64,000 nt of DNA from Burkholderia seminalis DSM 23518 (lineage in GTDB: Bacteria > Pseudomonadota > Gammaproteobacteria > Burkholderiales > Burkholderiaceae). Where the stretch lies: assembly GCF_902832885.1 (NCBI RefSeq), contig NZ_CADFDK010000001.1:496001-560000 (forward strand). Direction: 5' to 3'. Shown piece by piece: positions 1 through 10,035 of this stretch. Below the pieces are notes generated by a model. The model did no database searches. It was not told the origin of the DNA and saw nothing but the letters and a program-made list of their open reading frames with translations. The position numbers were made by a program, and so were the translations under genes. Within the stretch, counting starts at the first letter, position 1. Each line of letters begins with the position of its first letter.

Positions 1-1
1 G

Positions 2-3000
2 ATCAACAACAGCGCAGGGCAAATCGAAGCGAACGGTACGAATGCGGCGCTCGCGCTGTCGGGGAGCAGCGTCGACAACAGCGACGGGCGCATCGTCAAT
101 ATCGGTAGCGGAGCGACAACGATCGATGGCGGTACATCGATCACAAACACGAACGCCTCCGGAAAAGCGGGGGCAGGCACGATTGGCGGAAACGGCGATG
201 TTACGCTGACCGCGCAAACGCTCACGAACGCACAAGGTGGTCAGACGCTGTCCGGGCGAGATTTGACGCTGAATATTGCAAACGACGTAAGGAATGCGAG
301 TGGCGTGCTGTCAGCCGCGAACAACCTCAAGTTGAGCGCGGTAAACGCAGCACTGGCGAATCAGGCTGGATCGATTCGTGCAAATGGCGCGCTGTCGCTC
401 AACACTGCATCTATCGACAACGCGTTCGGCAAAATCGGCAACGACACTGGCACCGGCGGCAGTGTCTCAATTCAGACCGGCACGCTTACCAACCAGAATG
501 GCGTGATCGGCAGCGATCAGGATCTGACGCTAACCGCGAGCACGTTGAGCGGTGATGGTTCGATTGTGGCGGGCCGAAACGGTGCGGTGGCACTCGGTAG
601 CGATTACACGCAGACCACGGCGAACAAGTTGCACGCAAATGGGGACCTCACGTTTTCCACGTCGGGAAAACTGACGAACCGAGGCGTGCTGGATGCCAAC
701 GGCGCGCTGACCGTGAACGCTGCGAACGTGGAGAACCAAGCAGGCGCCGATCTGAATTCCAGTAAGACGACGGTCAACGCGAACGGCGGCGCGATCGATA
801 ACGCAGGTCGCATCGAAGGCGATACGGTTGCGACCAACAGCGCGACGCTGAACAACACCGCGACGATCATCGGCCGCGAAGTCAGCACCACTGCGAACAC
901 GATCAACAATACCGGTGCGGCGGCCGTGATTGCGGCGGCCGAACGGGTGAATTTGTTCGCGTCCAACCAGTTGTCGAACACGGGCGGCGCGAATATCTTC
1001 AGCGCGGGCGATATCAATATCGCCGCGAACGGTCAGCGCGACGCGAACGGGTTTCTCGCGAACCGTACGCAAAATGTCTTGAACGATCAGTCCACGATCG
1101 AAGCGCAAGGCAGCGTCGAACTCGCGGCTGGTACGTTCACGAACACACGTCCGGCTCCCGTAGTGACTACTGAAACCACGAGCACGACGAGCAAGCACGA
1201 AACCAAACGTCAGAAGTACATCGTGTGCGCGACGATGAATGCAGACCCGAACGGCGGGTGTTCGCAGGCGATGTGGGTCAACGGTTACAAGACGCCGCTC
1301 ACTTCAACCTATAGTCCTTCGCAGGTTGTATCGGAAACGTCCGGACCAAACGCGACTGACAAGGTATTGGTCGTGAACGTGAACGGCAAGCAGCAGACGA
1401 TTTATTACAACACGCTGACGACCAACGCGGACGGTACGGTTACGGTCAACTATTGGGATGCATACGATCCGCACGTCAACTACGTTCCGGATACGGAATA
1501 CACGACGCGCAGCGATGGCCACAACGGCTATCAGCGTGTCGAAATCTGGCGCGACACGACAACCACGGTCCAGCAGGACAAGGTAACGAGCCAGGCGCAA
1601 CAGGCGCAACTCGTGGCTGGCAACAACATCGTGATGAAGAACGTCGGGACGATCAACAACGAATACAGCTCACTTGCGGCGGGCGGGTCGATCAAAATAG
1701 GCGACTCGGATGTGTCCGGCAGTGCAGGTTCAGGCAGCTACGGTGGCACGGTCGTGAACAACGTCGGGCGGACGCTGTATCAGTATCAGACCGACAGTAT
1801 CGTATCGATGTACGCGTGGAACGAGGATACGACGCGGGATCGCGGAACGATCGTTCAGCCTTCGAAGGTCTATACACCCGTTGCCATCGGCGGCACGGGG
1901 GGCACGATTGTCGCCAACCAGTCGGTGATCATCGACGCGAAGGATGTCAACAACCAGAACGTCGCGGCGCAGAATTCTTCGACGGGCGCAACTGGCGGCA
2001 CGCTTGGAAATAATTCGGCCAATGAGGGCGTGTCCGGTGGAAAGTTGACGCCGGTCGGTGCCGCAGGCGGGGCATCGACGCCTGTTGGTGCGCAGCAATC
2101 GGTGGCGAATGCGTCCGGCGCATTGCCGATCACGTTACCGACGAGCGGTCTTTATTCGATTCACGACGCACCTGGCCAGCCGTATCTGATCGTCACCGAT
2201 CCGCGGTTGACGAGCTATACGAATTTCATTTCGAGCGACTACATGCTCGGCCAGTTGAACCTGAACCCGGCGAGCATCGAAAAGCGCTTGGGCGACGGGA
2301 TGTATGAGCAGCAGATGGTGCGCAATCAGATTACGCAACTGACGGGGCGCACTTTCTTGCCGGGTTACGCGAGCGCCGAAGATGAGTATCGTGCGCTGAT
2401 GACGAACGGTGCGAACTACGCGAAGAACTTCGGATTGGTGCCCGGCATGGCGCTGACCGCTGCGCAAATGGACGCGCTGACGAGCGATATCGTGTGGCTC
2501 GTTGACCAGACCGTGACGCTGCCCGACGGCAGCACGACGCACGTGTTGGCTCCGGTCGTCTACATGGCGCAAACGCATGCGAACGATCTGCAACCGACCG
2601 GTGCCCTGATTGCGGCGGACGACGTTGAGATTCACACGACGGGCAGCACGACCAACACGGGCGTCATCAAGGGCGGCACGAAGACGATTCTCACCGCGAC
2701 CGATATCCTGAATCGCGGCGGCACGATTTCGAGCAGCAGCGCGAACGGCACGACGGTCGTATCGGCCAGCAACGACGTGGTGAACTCGTCGGGGATGATC
2801 ACTGGCAACCGGGTTGCAGTCAGCGCTGGCCGGGATATCGTCAACACGACGCTGGTTGATGCGGTGGGTGCGACCGGTGCATCGGGCGCAAGTAAGGCCA
2901 ATACAAGCTTGATCGGCCAGCAAGGCACGATCGCAGCAACGGGCGACCTTTCCGTGCAGGCTGGTCGCGACCTGACGCTTCACGGTGCAAGTCTGTCGGC

Positions 3001-6000
3001 CGGCGGCGATGCGCTGGTCACGGCGGGCCGCGATATCAACGTCGATACGGTTCAGTCTACGACGAACCAATCGATGTATCTGAGTGATCAGCATCATTGG
3101 GAAGAATCCACGACGAAGAACGTAACGAGCGGCATTACCGCAGGCGGCAGCGTGGGGATGCAAAGCGGTAACGATACGACGCTTAAGGGCGCGAATGTAT
3201 CGGCCGGCAAGGATTTGTCGGTACTGGCTGGCGGCAACCTCACGGCAACGACGGTCACCGACACAGCGAAGCTCGATAACGTCGCGACCGATGGGCGCGC
3301 GCGCAAGGAAGTAGACCATACCTACGACGAAACCGCAGTCGGCACCACCTTCTCGGCTGGTCGCAATGCAGCATTGTCGGCCATCGACATCGCTGATGCG
3401 TCGAAAGGCAATGTCACGTTGACGGGCTCGTCGGTTACGTCGGGTACCAACAGCGTGACGCCGGGCGGTGTGACGATTGCCGGCAGCGGTAACGTGACGA
3501 TCAACGAAGGCCGTGAGGAACACGACAGCTACAAGAACGTCCAGACGAAGCGCGGCAGTTTCGTATCGGGTTCGACCACCAAGGAATCGCACGACACGCA
3601 AGCTAACATCGGTGTCGCGAGCACCGTATCGGGCGATACCGTCAGGATTCAGTCCGGCCAGGACATCACGGTTCAGGGCAGCAACGTAGTCGGCACAAAC
3701 GATGTCGATCTGTACGCGGCGCGTGACGTCAGGATCACGACTTCGCAAGATACGGTGAAGTCGGCGAACAGCTTCGAGAAAAAGGAATCGGGCCTCATGT
3801 CGAACGGAGGCATGTCGGTTTCGATCGGCACGCGCTCGATGACGGATCAGCAGCATTCGACGGAAGTCACGAACACCGGCAGCATGGTCGGTTCCTTGAA
3901 CGGCAATCTGAATGTGACCGCCGGAAGCAACCTGCACGCTACCGGTAGCACGTTGCACGCAGGTAATGACGTGTCGCTCGAAGGCAAGACTGTCAAGATC
4001 GATTCGGCTTACGACACGATGAGTCAGGCGGAACAGCAGCAATACCGACAGGCTGGCGTGACGGTTGGCGTGACCAGCCCCGTCATCGCCTTGGCACAGA
4101 CCGGCAGGCAGATGGTCGAAGCGGCTGGAAAAACCAAGGGCGATCCACGTCTGACCGCGCTGGCGGCCGCAACGACGGGCCTTGCTGCGAAGAACGCCTA
4201 TGATGCAACGGGCGGCGGCGATCCGTCGGCACTCGGCAAGACCGTCGGTATCAATATTTCCGTCGGCGCGAGCAAGAGCGACAACCAGTCGCAATCGCAA
4301 GCGAGTACGGCAGTCGGTAGTGCGGTGTCGGCTGGCCGCAACGTATCGATAAAGGCAACGGGCGCTGGTGCCGATAGCAATATCGACGTAATCGGTAGTA
4401 CGATTTCGGCCGGTGGCAACGCTAAGCTTGCCGCAGACGGCAAGGTGAATCTGGAAGCGGCTGAAAGTACCAGCAGCCAGTCATCGAAGAATAGTGGCGG
4501 AAGCTTCGGCGTCGGAGTGTCGATTGGGGGCGGTAAGCAGAATGGAATTGCATTCACGGCTGGCGTCGCGGGCAATCGAGGAAACACCGATGGCAATTCA
4601 ACCGCTTGGACGAATACGCACGTCACGGCAGGCGATACGCTGACGATTCAATCCGGCAGCGATACGAACATCAAAGGTGCGGTCGCGTCCGGCAAGCAAG
4701 TCGTCGCGGACGTGGGCGGCAACCTGAACGTCGAGAGCTTGCAGGACACCGACCATTACAATTCGAAGCAACAAGGCGCAGGCGTATCGGTCAGCGTGTG
4801 CGTGCCGCCGTTGTGTGCCGGCCCGTCGAGTGTATCGGGCAACATCAGTCAGCAGAAGATGAACAGCGACTACGCGTCCGTCGCCGAACAGTCGGGCATT
4901 AAGGCTGGCGACGGCGGTTATCAGGTCGATGTAAAGGGCAATACGGACCTGAAAGGTGGCGTGATCGCGAGTAACGACAAGGCTGTACAGGACGGCAAGA
5001 ACAGCCTGACGACGGCGACGCTGACGACGAGCGATATCCTGAATCATGCGTCTTACGACGCGTCGTCGGTCGGGATTTCTGGCGGTTACGGCGGCGGCAT
5101 CGGTAAGAACCAAAAGGGAACGGCCGATAACGTAAATCCGGTTGCCGGCACGAACCTCCCGGATCGCGGCGGATTTTCCGCTACTCCCCCGATTGCGTTG
5201 AGCGCATCGGACAATGCGAGTTCAACCACGCGTAGCGGGATCAGTGGCGGTTCGCTCAAGATCACCGACAACGCCAAGCAACAGCAGATGACTGGCAAGT
5301 CTGCCGACGAGACAGTCGCGAGCGTCAATCGCGATACGTCGAATACGGGCGGCACGCTCGCGCCTATTTTCGACAAGGACAAGGTGCAGGCCGGGTTTGA
5401 TATCACCAGTCAGTTCATCAATCAGGCTGGCACGTTTGTCGATAATCGGCTAAAGGAAGCGGATGCAGCAAAAGCGGCATCGAAGAATCTCGACCTGACG
5501 CCCGAACAACGGGCAGCAGCGCAGCAGAAAGCCGATCAGTTGATGGCAGATTGGGGGCCGGGTGGGACCTACCGGCAGGTACTGTCGGCGTTGACGGCAG
5601 CAGCAGGCGGCAACGTCACGGGTAGCAGCGGACAGTTTGTTCAAGCTGGCGTCGTGAACTACTTGCAACAACAGGGCGCGTCGTACATCGGTGATCTTGT
5701 CAAGACGGGCGCGGTCACGGAAGGCAGTCCGCTGCACGCAGCAATGCATGCGATCGTGGCCTGTGCTGGCGCGGCTGCAAGTAGTCAGAATTGCGGCGCT
5801 GGTGCGATAGGGGCAGCGACGTCGAGCCTGTTGAGCAATCTGTTCACCGATAGTCCGAACGAAACCGCGACGGAGAAGCAGGCCAAGGGGAGCCTGATTT
5901 CCAGCATTGTCGCGGGCGTTGCCACCGCCGGCGGACTGAACGCAGCGACAGCAACGACGGCGGGTCAAACGGAAGTCGAAAACAACTTCCTCACGCAGCC

Positions 6001-6820
6001 TGAGCAGACCGCACGCTCGTTGGCGAAAATCAGTTGTTCGACGGCAGCCGATCCGTCGGTGTGTAACCAGAAGGTCAAGCAGCAGTATGGCAAGCTCTGG
6101 GAAGCGAACGAAGCCAAGGTAAAGGACTGCGCCAGTGCCGATGCATGTAAGGCCGTGCTTACCGATCTTCGGCAGCAGCAAGTCGAATACGGTGCTCGCG
6201 AAAACGAACTGCAACAGAAGCTTCGGAATACCGGGAGCCTGTCTGCCGCCGAGATGGACGAGCTGCTGAATCTCAAGTCGTCCGACACGAATTTAATGTC
6301 GCTCCGTACAGCAGCGCTTCAGAGCTACACGCGCTATGCTGGCATGGATGCGCTCAAGTCGTTGCAGGGGTCGGAGCTGATTGCGGAGCTTGGAATCGGA
6401 GCATCACCGGGTGCCGGCTTCGGCGTGGCGGCGGCCATTACTGGCGTTGGACGCAATGGGTTACCCCTGGTTAACGGGCGCTACCCAATTAACAGCAAAT
6501 ACGCCGATCAGCAGTTTCCGATGGACAAGCTGTCGCCTGAGATTCAGCAGAAGTATCCCCAAGGAATTAAATTTAATTCGCAGGGGTTCCCTGATTTCTT
6601 GCCCTACGCGAAGGCTAAAACAGACATCAGCAACTTGACTGGCAACTATCGAACTGATGAAGCTCTTGCCAATAAGAAGGTCGGACTATCGGAAACTCCC
6701 GAAGGCTATGTTTGGCACCACGTCGAAAATGGTCAGACTATGCTTTTGATACCGCAAGACCTTCATAATGCGGTGCGCCACACAGGTGGGTCCGCTGTCC
6801 TTCAACCGCCGGGAGATTGA
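2..6820 (+). CDS. cdiA: CdiA/FhaB-family contact-dependent inhibition exoprotein, 5'-truncated by window edge
   Basis: The frame is open from the first complete codon, so the gene starts upstream of the window; 2272 residues are visible. Most of it is filamentous-haemagglutinin repeat sequence rich in Gly, Asn, Thr and Ser, as expected for a secreted beta-helical TpsA stalk. Around residues 387-537 a Tyr/Thr-rich segment with a Cys pair interrupts the repeats. The delimiter VENN lies at 5975-5986 (residues 1992-1995). The 277 residues after it form the variable toxin tip: first a segment with four Cys (two pairs), then a C-terminal domain with Trp-His-His at 6713-6721 and a further conserved His and Gly-Gly near the end, typical of the WHH branch of HNH/Endo VII nucleases. 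The next genes encode a SUKH-like immunity protein and the TpsB transporter. The family role is delivery of the tip into contacted neighbours; nuclease activity is inferred from motif only. Confidence 0.93.
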   Translation: MNNSAGQIEANGTNAALALSGSSVDNSDGRIVNIGSGATTIDGGTSITNTNASGKAGAGTIGGNGDVTLTAQTLTNAQGGQTLSGRDLTLNIANDVRNASGVLSAANNLKLSAVNAALANQAGSIRANGALSLNTASIDNAFGKIGNDTGTGGSVSIQTGTLTNQNGVIGSDQDLTLTASTLSGDGSIVAGRNGAVALGSDYTQTTANKLHANGDLTFSTSGKLTNRGVLDANGALTVNAANVENQAGADLNSSKTTVNANGGAIDNAGRIEGDTVATNSATLNNTATIIGREVSTTANTINNTGAAAVIAAAERVNLFASNQLSNTGGANIFSAGDINIAANGQRDANGFLANRTQNVLNDQSTIEAQGSVELAAGTFTNTRPAPVVTTETTSTTSKHETKRQKYIVCATMNADPNGGCSQAMWVNGYKTPLTSTYSPSQVVSETSGPNATDKVLVVNVNGKQQTIYYNTLTTNADGTVTVNYWDAYDPHVNYVPDTEYTTRSDGHNGYQRVEIWRDTTTTVQQDKVTSQAQQAQLVAGNNIVMKNVGTINNEYSSLAAGGSIKIGDSDVSGSAGSGSYGGTVVNNVGRTLYQYQTDSIVSMYAWNEDTTRDRGTIVQPSKVYTPVAIGGTGGTIVANQSVIIDAKDVNNQNVAAQNSSTGATGGTLGNNSANEGVSGGKLTPVGAAGGASTPVGAQQSVANASGALPITLPTSGLYSIHDAPGQPYLIVTDPRLTSYTNFISSDYMLGQLNLNPASIEKRLGDGMYEQQMVRNQITQLTGRTFLPGYASAEDEYRALMTNGANYAKNFGLVPGMALTAAQMDALTSDIVWLVDQTVTLPDGSTTHVLAPVVYMAQTHANDLQPTGALIAADDVEIHTTGSTTNTGVIKGGTKTILTATDILNRGGTISSSSANGTTVVSASNDVVNSSGMITGNRVAVSAGRDIVNTTLVDAVGATGASGASKANTSLIGQQGTIAATGDLSVQAGRDLTLHGASLSAGGDALVTAGRDINVDTVQSTTNQSMYLSDQHHWEESTTKNVTSGITAGGSVGMQSGNDTTLKGANVSAGKDLSVLAGGNLTATTVTDTAKLDNVATDGRARKEVDHTYDETAVGTTFSAGRNAALSAIDIADASKGNVTLTGSSVTSGTNSVTPGGVTIAGSGNVTINEGREEHDSYKNVQTKRGSFVSGSTTKESHDTQANIGVASTVSGDTVRIQSGQDITVQGSNVVGTNDVDLYAARDVRITTSQDTVKSANSFEKKESGLMSNGGMSVSIGTRSMTDQQHSTEVTNTGSMVGSLNGNLNVTAGSNLHATGSTLHAGNDVSLEGKTVKIDSAYDTMSQAEQQQYRQAGVTVGVTSPVIALAQTGRQMVEAAGKTKGDPRLTALAAATTGLAAKNAYDATGGGDPSALGKTVGINISVGASKSDNQSQSQASTAVGSAVSAGRNVSIKATGAGADSNIDVIGSTISAGGNAKLAADGKVNLEAAESTSSQSSKNSGGSFGVGVSIGGGKQNGIAFTAGVAGNRGNTDGNSTAWTNTHVTAGDTLTIQSGSDTNIKGAVASGKQVVADVGGNLNVESLQDTDHYNSKQQGAGVSVSVCVPPLCAGPSSVSGNISQQKMNSDYASVAEQSGIKAGDGGYQVDVKGNTDLKGGVIASNDKAVQDGKNSLTTATLTTSDILNHASYDASSVGISGGYGGGIGKNQKGTADNVNPVAGTNLPDRGGFSATPPIALSASDNASSTTRSGISGGSLKITDNAKQQQMTGKSADETVASVNRDTSNTGGTLAPIFDKDKVQAGFDITSQFINQAGTFVDNRLKEADAAKAASKNLDLTPEQRAAAQQKADQLMADWGPGGTYRQVLSALTAAAGGNVTGSSGQFVQAGVVNYLQQQGASYIGDLVKTGAVTEGSPLHAAMHAIVACAGAAASSQNCGAGAIGAATSSLLSNLFTDSPNETATEKQAKGSLISSIVAGVATAGGLNAATATTAGQTEVENNFLTQPEQTARSLAKISCSTAADPSVCNQKVKQQYGKLWEANEAKVKDCASADACKAVLTDLRQQQVEYGARENELQQKLRNTGSLSAAEMDELLNLKSSDTNLMSLRTAALQSYTRYAGMDALKSLQGSELIAELGIGASPGAGFGVAAAITGVGRNGLPLVNGRYPINSKYADQQFPMDKLSPEIQQKYPQGIKFNSQGFPDFLPYAKAKTDISNLTGNYRTDEALANKKVGLSETPEGYVWHHVENGQTMLLIPQDLHNAVRHTGGSAVLQPPGD

Positions 6821-6821
6821 C

Positions 6822-7322
6822 GTGAAAATTGAGGCTCGCAAAGCATTGCCGGCGCCATCGTCGGATGCAATCAAAAATCTTGAGGCAACCATAAAGGTGA
6901 GTTTACCTCAAGAATATATTGACCTGCTTGGGACAATGAATGGTGCTTACATCCAAGAGAATATATTTGATATTCCTGGGGGCAACAACGCGGGGGTAAG
7001 TCAATTTATTCCTTTTGATAAAATCATCTATTGCAAATCGCTCATTGAACAAACCGGGCCGAAGAAATTTCTACCATTTGCTTACGCGTCTGGAGGGAAT
7101 TATGTTTGCTTGTCGATCAAGGAACGCGAATTTGGGGTGGTGTATTTCTTTGACCATGAAGTGCCGGGAGTGAAGGCTCTTACAAAGATCGCCCCCTCTT
7201 TATCCAAATTTCTTGACGTACTTCGCCCATTCTCTGTGGGCGACGTTGAGCTTGATCCAAATGATGTTGGTGAGGTCTGGATTGATCCTGACTTCCTTAA
7301 GCAAATAAGAGGCGAGCGTTAA
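6822..7322 (+). CDS. cdiI: SMI1/KNR4 (SUKH)-family immunity protein to the CdiA toxin tip
   Basis: A 166-residue cytoplasmic protein. The GTG start is one base after the exoprotein stop and is preceded by GGGAG, so translation is probably coupled; an upstream in-frame ATG lies inside the toxin gene and is less likely. The pattern of short acidic helices with LPQEYIDLLGTMNG near residues 30-45 and an aromatic-rich core (FLPFAYASGG, VVYFFDHE) fits the SMI1/KNR4 fold, which is the usual immunity fold paired with WHH nucleases. The gene is clearly more AT-rich than its surroundings, as is common for exchanged toxin/immunity cassettes. It should bind and neutralise the C-terminal nuclease domain; specificity is inferred from adjacency. 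Confidence 0.85.
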   Translation: MKIEARKALPAPSSDAIKNLEATIKVSLPQEYIDLLGTMNGAYIQENIFDIPGGNNAGVSQFIPFDKIIYCKSLIEQTGPKKFLPFAYASGGNYVCLSIKEREFGVVYFFDHEVPGVKALTKIAPSLSKFLDVLRPFSVGDVELDPNDVGEVWIDPDFLKQIRGER

Positions 7323-7387
7323 TTGAGGGGTATTGATATTTTTTCGTTGAAAACGATTGCCGATGAGATAGCAGGATCGAGGGTTAG

Positions 7388-9154
7388 GTGAAGATAAAAT
7401 CAACGAAACGATTAGCGGTGTTGCCTCTCACGGCATTGGTATCGCTCATGGTACAGGCACAGCAAGCGCCTACACCGGCCGATCGTGCCGCTGCCGCGCG
7501 TGCAAACGCCGAACAAGACCGACAGGCGAAGCAGCAACGTGACGCGCAGCAGCGGGAAGCCACTGTGAGTGCCCCTGCTGTTCGATCGGAAGTACCCCAA
7601 GTCGAAACGTATCCGTCGTTGCCGACCGAGCAACCGTGTTTCCGTATCGACCGCTTCGCGCTCGATGTACCGGATTCATTGCCCGACGCCGCAAAGTCGC
7701 AAGGGGCATCCGCATTGCCGATGGATCGATTCGCCTTCGCGCGCGAATGGCTCGCTCACTATTCCGGCCAGTGCGTCGGGAAGCAAGGCATAGATACGAT
7801 CGTCAAGGGACTGTCGCGCGCGATCCTGGCGCGCGGCTACATCACGACGCGTGTCCTACTGTCGGAACAGGACCTGTCGACGGGGACGCTGAAGCTGGCG
7901 CTGGTGCCCGGCGTAATCCGGCATGTGCGGCTTGCGGACGAGAAGCTGCGCGGCACCTGGAAGACCGCGTTCCCGACCGGAGACGGTGAACTGTTGAACC
8001 TGCGCGACCTCGAACAGGGTCTCGAGCAGATGAAGCGCGTGACGAGCCAGGACGTGTCGATGCAGATCGTGCCGGCCGACGTGCCGGGGGCGAGCGACGT
8101 AGTGCTCGATGTGAAGCGCGGCAAACCGTGGACGGTCGTCGCCTCGATCGACAATTCGGGCACACGCGCGACTGGCAAGCTACAGGGCAATCTGTCGATC
8201 GGCATCGACAATCCGCTCGGCCTGAACGACATCTTCAACGTCGGCGTGAGCCAAGACCTTGAACTCGGTGACAAGCGCCTTGGTTCCCACGGCTGGAACG
8301 GTTTTTATTCGATCCCGTGGGGCTACTGGACCGCAACGTTATCGGCCTACACGAACACGTACTACCAGCAAATCGCGGGCGTGAATCAAACGTTCGTGGC
8401 GAGCGGGAATTCCAAGACGATTGATTTCAAACTGGCGCGCGTGCTTGCACGCAGTCAGAACGACGTGTTGGGCGGCTACGTCCGTTTGCTGCGTCGCTTC
8501 GGTCAGAGTTTCATCGAAGATACGGAAATCTCGCAGCAGCGCCGCAACAACACGTTCGTTGAATTCGGCCTGACCGATCGTCACTACTTCGACGGGGCGC
8601 AGTTCGACGGCACGCTGGCGTACCGGCAGGGCGTCGGAGGCTTGGGTGCGCAGGACGACATTCTTGCTGCCGGTGGTGGTCCGACTTACCGTTTCAAGAT
8701 GGCGGTACTCGACGCGAACCTGTCGGTGCCGTTCGCGATCGCGAAGCAGCCGTTCCGATACTTGACGAGCATTCACAGCCAATATACCGGGAACTCGCTG
8801 TACTACATCGATGACTTGACGATCGGCAGTCGCTACACAGTTCGCGGTTTCGACGGCGAAACGATGCTGGCGGCGGCGCGCGGCTTCTACTGGCGCAACG
8901 AACTGCAGATGCCGATCGGACAGACCGGACAGGCGATCTATGCAGGACTGGATTACGGTCGCGTTTGGGGGCCGCAACCGGTTGCGTTGGTCGGTACGCA
9001 GTTGGCCGGTGCCGTAATCGGCATCAAGGGCAGCGTCGCGACGCGCTTCGGCGGCTACGGTTACGACCTGTTCGCCGGTACGCCGGTCTACAAGCCGTCT
9101 GGATTTCCGACCGCGCGCGTCACGCTCGGGTTTCAAGTGACGGCTCAATTCTGA
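7388..9154 (+). CDS. cdiB: TpsB/ShlB-FhaC family outer-membrane transporter (CdiB)
   Basis: A 588-residue outer-membrane protein that exports the upstream exoprotein. GTG start after GAGGG; the N-terminus is a signal peptide ending near AQA, followed by an Ala/Gln/Arg-rich linker. Residues about 80-250 look like the two POTRA domains (for example the TRVLLSEQDLSTGTLKLALVPG region), and the rest is a 16-strand beta-barrel ending in Phe. The VRGF motif of the conserved loop-6 tip is present. The order toxin-immunity-transporter is the Burkholderia arrangement, not the enterobacterial transporter-first order. Confidence 0.92.
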   Translation: MKIKSTKRLAVLPLTALVSLMVQAQQAPTPADRAAAARANAEQDRQAKQQRDAQQREATVSAPAVRSEVPQVETYPSLPTEQPCFRIDRFALDVPDSLPDAAKSQGASALPMDRFAFAREWLAHYSGQCVGKQGIDTIVKGLSRAILARGYITTRVLLSEQDLSTGTLKLALVPGVIRHVRLADEKLRGTWKTAFPTGDGELLNLRDLEQGLEQMKRVTSQDVSMQIVPADVPGASDVVLDVKRGKPWTVVASIDNSGTRATGKLQGNLSIGIDNPLGLNDIFNVGVSQDLELGDKRLGSHGWNGFYSIPWGYWTATLSAYTNTYYQQIAGVNQTFVASGNSKTIDFKLARVLARSQNDVLGGYVRLLRRFGQSFIEDTEISQQRRNNTFVEFGLTDRHYFDGAQFDGTLAYRQGVGGLGAQDDILAAGGGPTYRFKMAVLDANLSVPFAIAKQPFRYLTSIHSQYTGNSLYYIDDLTIGSRYTVRGFDGETMLAAARGFYWRNELQMPIGQTGQAIYAGLDYGRVWGPQPVALVGTQLAGAVIGIKGSVATRFGGYGYDLFAGTPVYKPSGFPTARVTLGFQVTAQF

Positions 9155-9227
9155 CCATTTTTCCCGACCGCGATGACAAGAAGTCTAGCGTGCAGATTTT
9201 CAGTGCAGTACAAAAGGGGACAAAACC

Positions 9228-9863
9228 TTGAAATCGATAAAACAAAATTCTGCGCTGATTCTCATGGCAGCATCGGCGACACTTGCCGGCTGTGCTTCGA
9301 ACATGGCGGACATCCCGCGCGAGCAAAAACTCGCACCGGTTGTTGTGTACGTCGAGTCGTGCGGCAATTACCAGCTTGACGGCGCGCTATCGAAATACGT
9401 TTGGGATACGGTTGAAATCAAGTATGAGAACCGTCGTCGGAGGATGAATCAGTTGCTCAATATGTGCAACAAATTCAACGCGTCGATTGCGTCGGCGATC
9501 TCTGCGGAAGGCATCAATGCAAGGATCGTGTCCGTGACGACCGAAGAGCCGCCGACGCAGGAAGTTCGCGACCGGGATGCCGTCGCCTTGGGGGCAACGT
9601 ATGCGCTCTACGTTGGAAAGCCGATCTTCAAATCGATTCTTCAATCATCAGGACAACGGCCGCTTACGATTGTCGCCTACGACCTGAACCTTTACCGGGT
9701 AGGAAGAAACAAGCCGATCGGGACGGGGGAAGCGAACGATTTGGATGCGAGCATCGCCGCAAATCGTGTTGCGCATACGCTTGTTGAGCGCTGTAACCCG
9801 AGTTTCGTATATGGCTGCGCCAATGACCCAAGTTACGGGATTACTGGAACAGTTGGCGGTTGA
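9228..9863 (+). CDS. Putative lipoprotein at the end of the CDI locus
   Basis: A 211-residue protein of unknown function. The start is a TTG with a good Shine-Dalgarno sequence (AGGGGA eight bases upstream); no ATG gives a signal peptide. The N-terminus is a lipoprotein signal with LAGC, lipidated Cys at residue 22. The mature part is polar and contains several Cys (VESCGNY, MCNKF, ERCNPS, YGCAN). It lies 73 bp after cdiB on the same strand. Burkholderia CDI loci often carry a small lipoprotein gene (bcpO), but usually between immunity and transporter genes; this one is larger and last, so equivalence is only a guess. Confidence 0.72.
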   Translation: MKSIKQNSALILMAASATLAGCASNMADIPREQKLAPVVVYVESCGNYQLDGALSKYVWDTVEIKYENRRRRMNQLLNMCNKFNASIASAISAEGINARIVSVTTEEPPTQEVRDRDAVALGATYALYVGKPIFKSILQSSGQRPLTIVAYDLNLYRVGRNKPIGTGEANDLDASIAANRVAHTLVERCNPSFVYGCANDPSYGITGTVGG

Positions 9864-9900
9864 ACTTCGAGCAGCCCGTGGATAGAAGACTTACAAGGTA

Positions 9901-9999
9901 TGTCCGGCGAACCGGATCATCGAAGTGCGCACGGATGGCACGCTGTTCGACTCCGGTGGGAATTACGAGGAATTCCTGACGAGTCTGGGGCAGGAGTAA
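9901..9999 (+). pseudogene. 3' remnant of an ABC-F family ATPase gene
   Basis: Reading 9901-9999 gives 32 residues plus stop that match the extreme C-terminal pattern of YbiT/EttA-like ABC-F ATPases: ANRIIEVRTDG, then FDSGGNYEEF and a terminal LGQE. An in-frame TAG at 9883 closes the frame, and no Walker or signature motifs occur upstream. The fragment keeps its terminator (10036-10067). It is therefore a leftover tail, probably separated from the rest of the gene when the CDI locus or its flank was inserted or rearranged. Confidence 0.72.
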
Positions 10000-10035
10000 G
10001 TATCCTGAGTCGTACCTGATCCGTTGCACCCAAGA

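Noticed and set aside
2135-4300. Open frame of 721 codons antisense to cdiA
   Set aside because: Arg/His/Val-rich translation typical of a shadow of a repeat-rich GC gene; no motif, no start signal, and cdiA is clearly real on the other strand.
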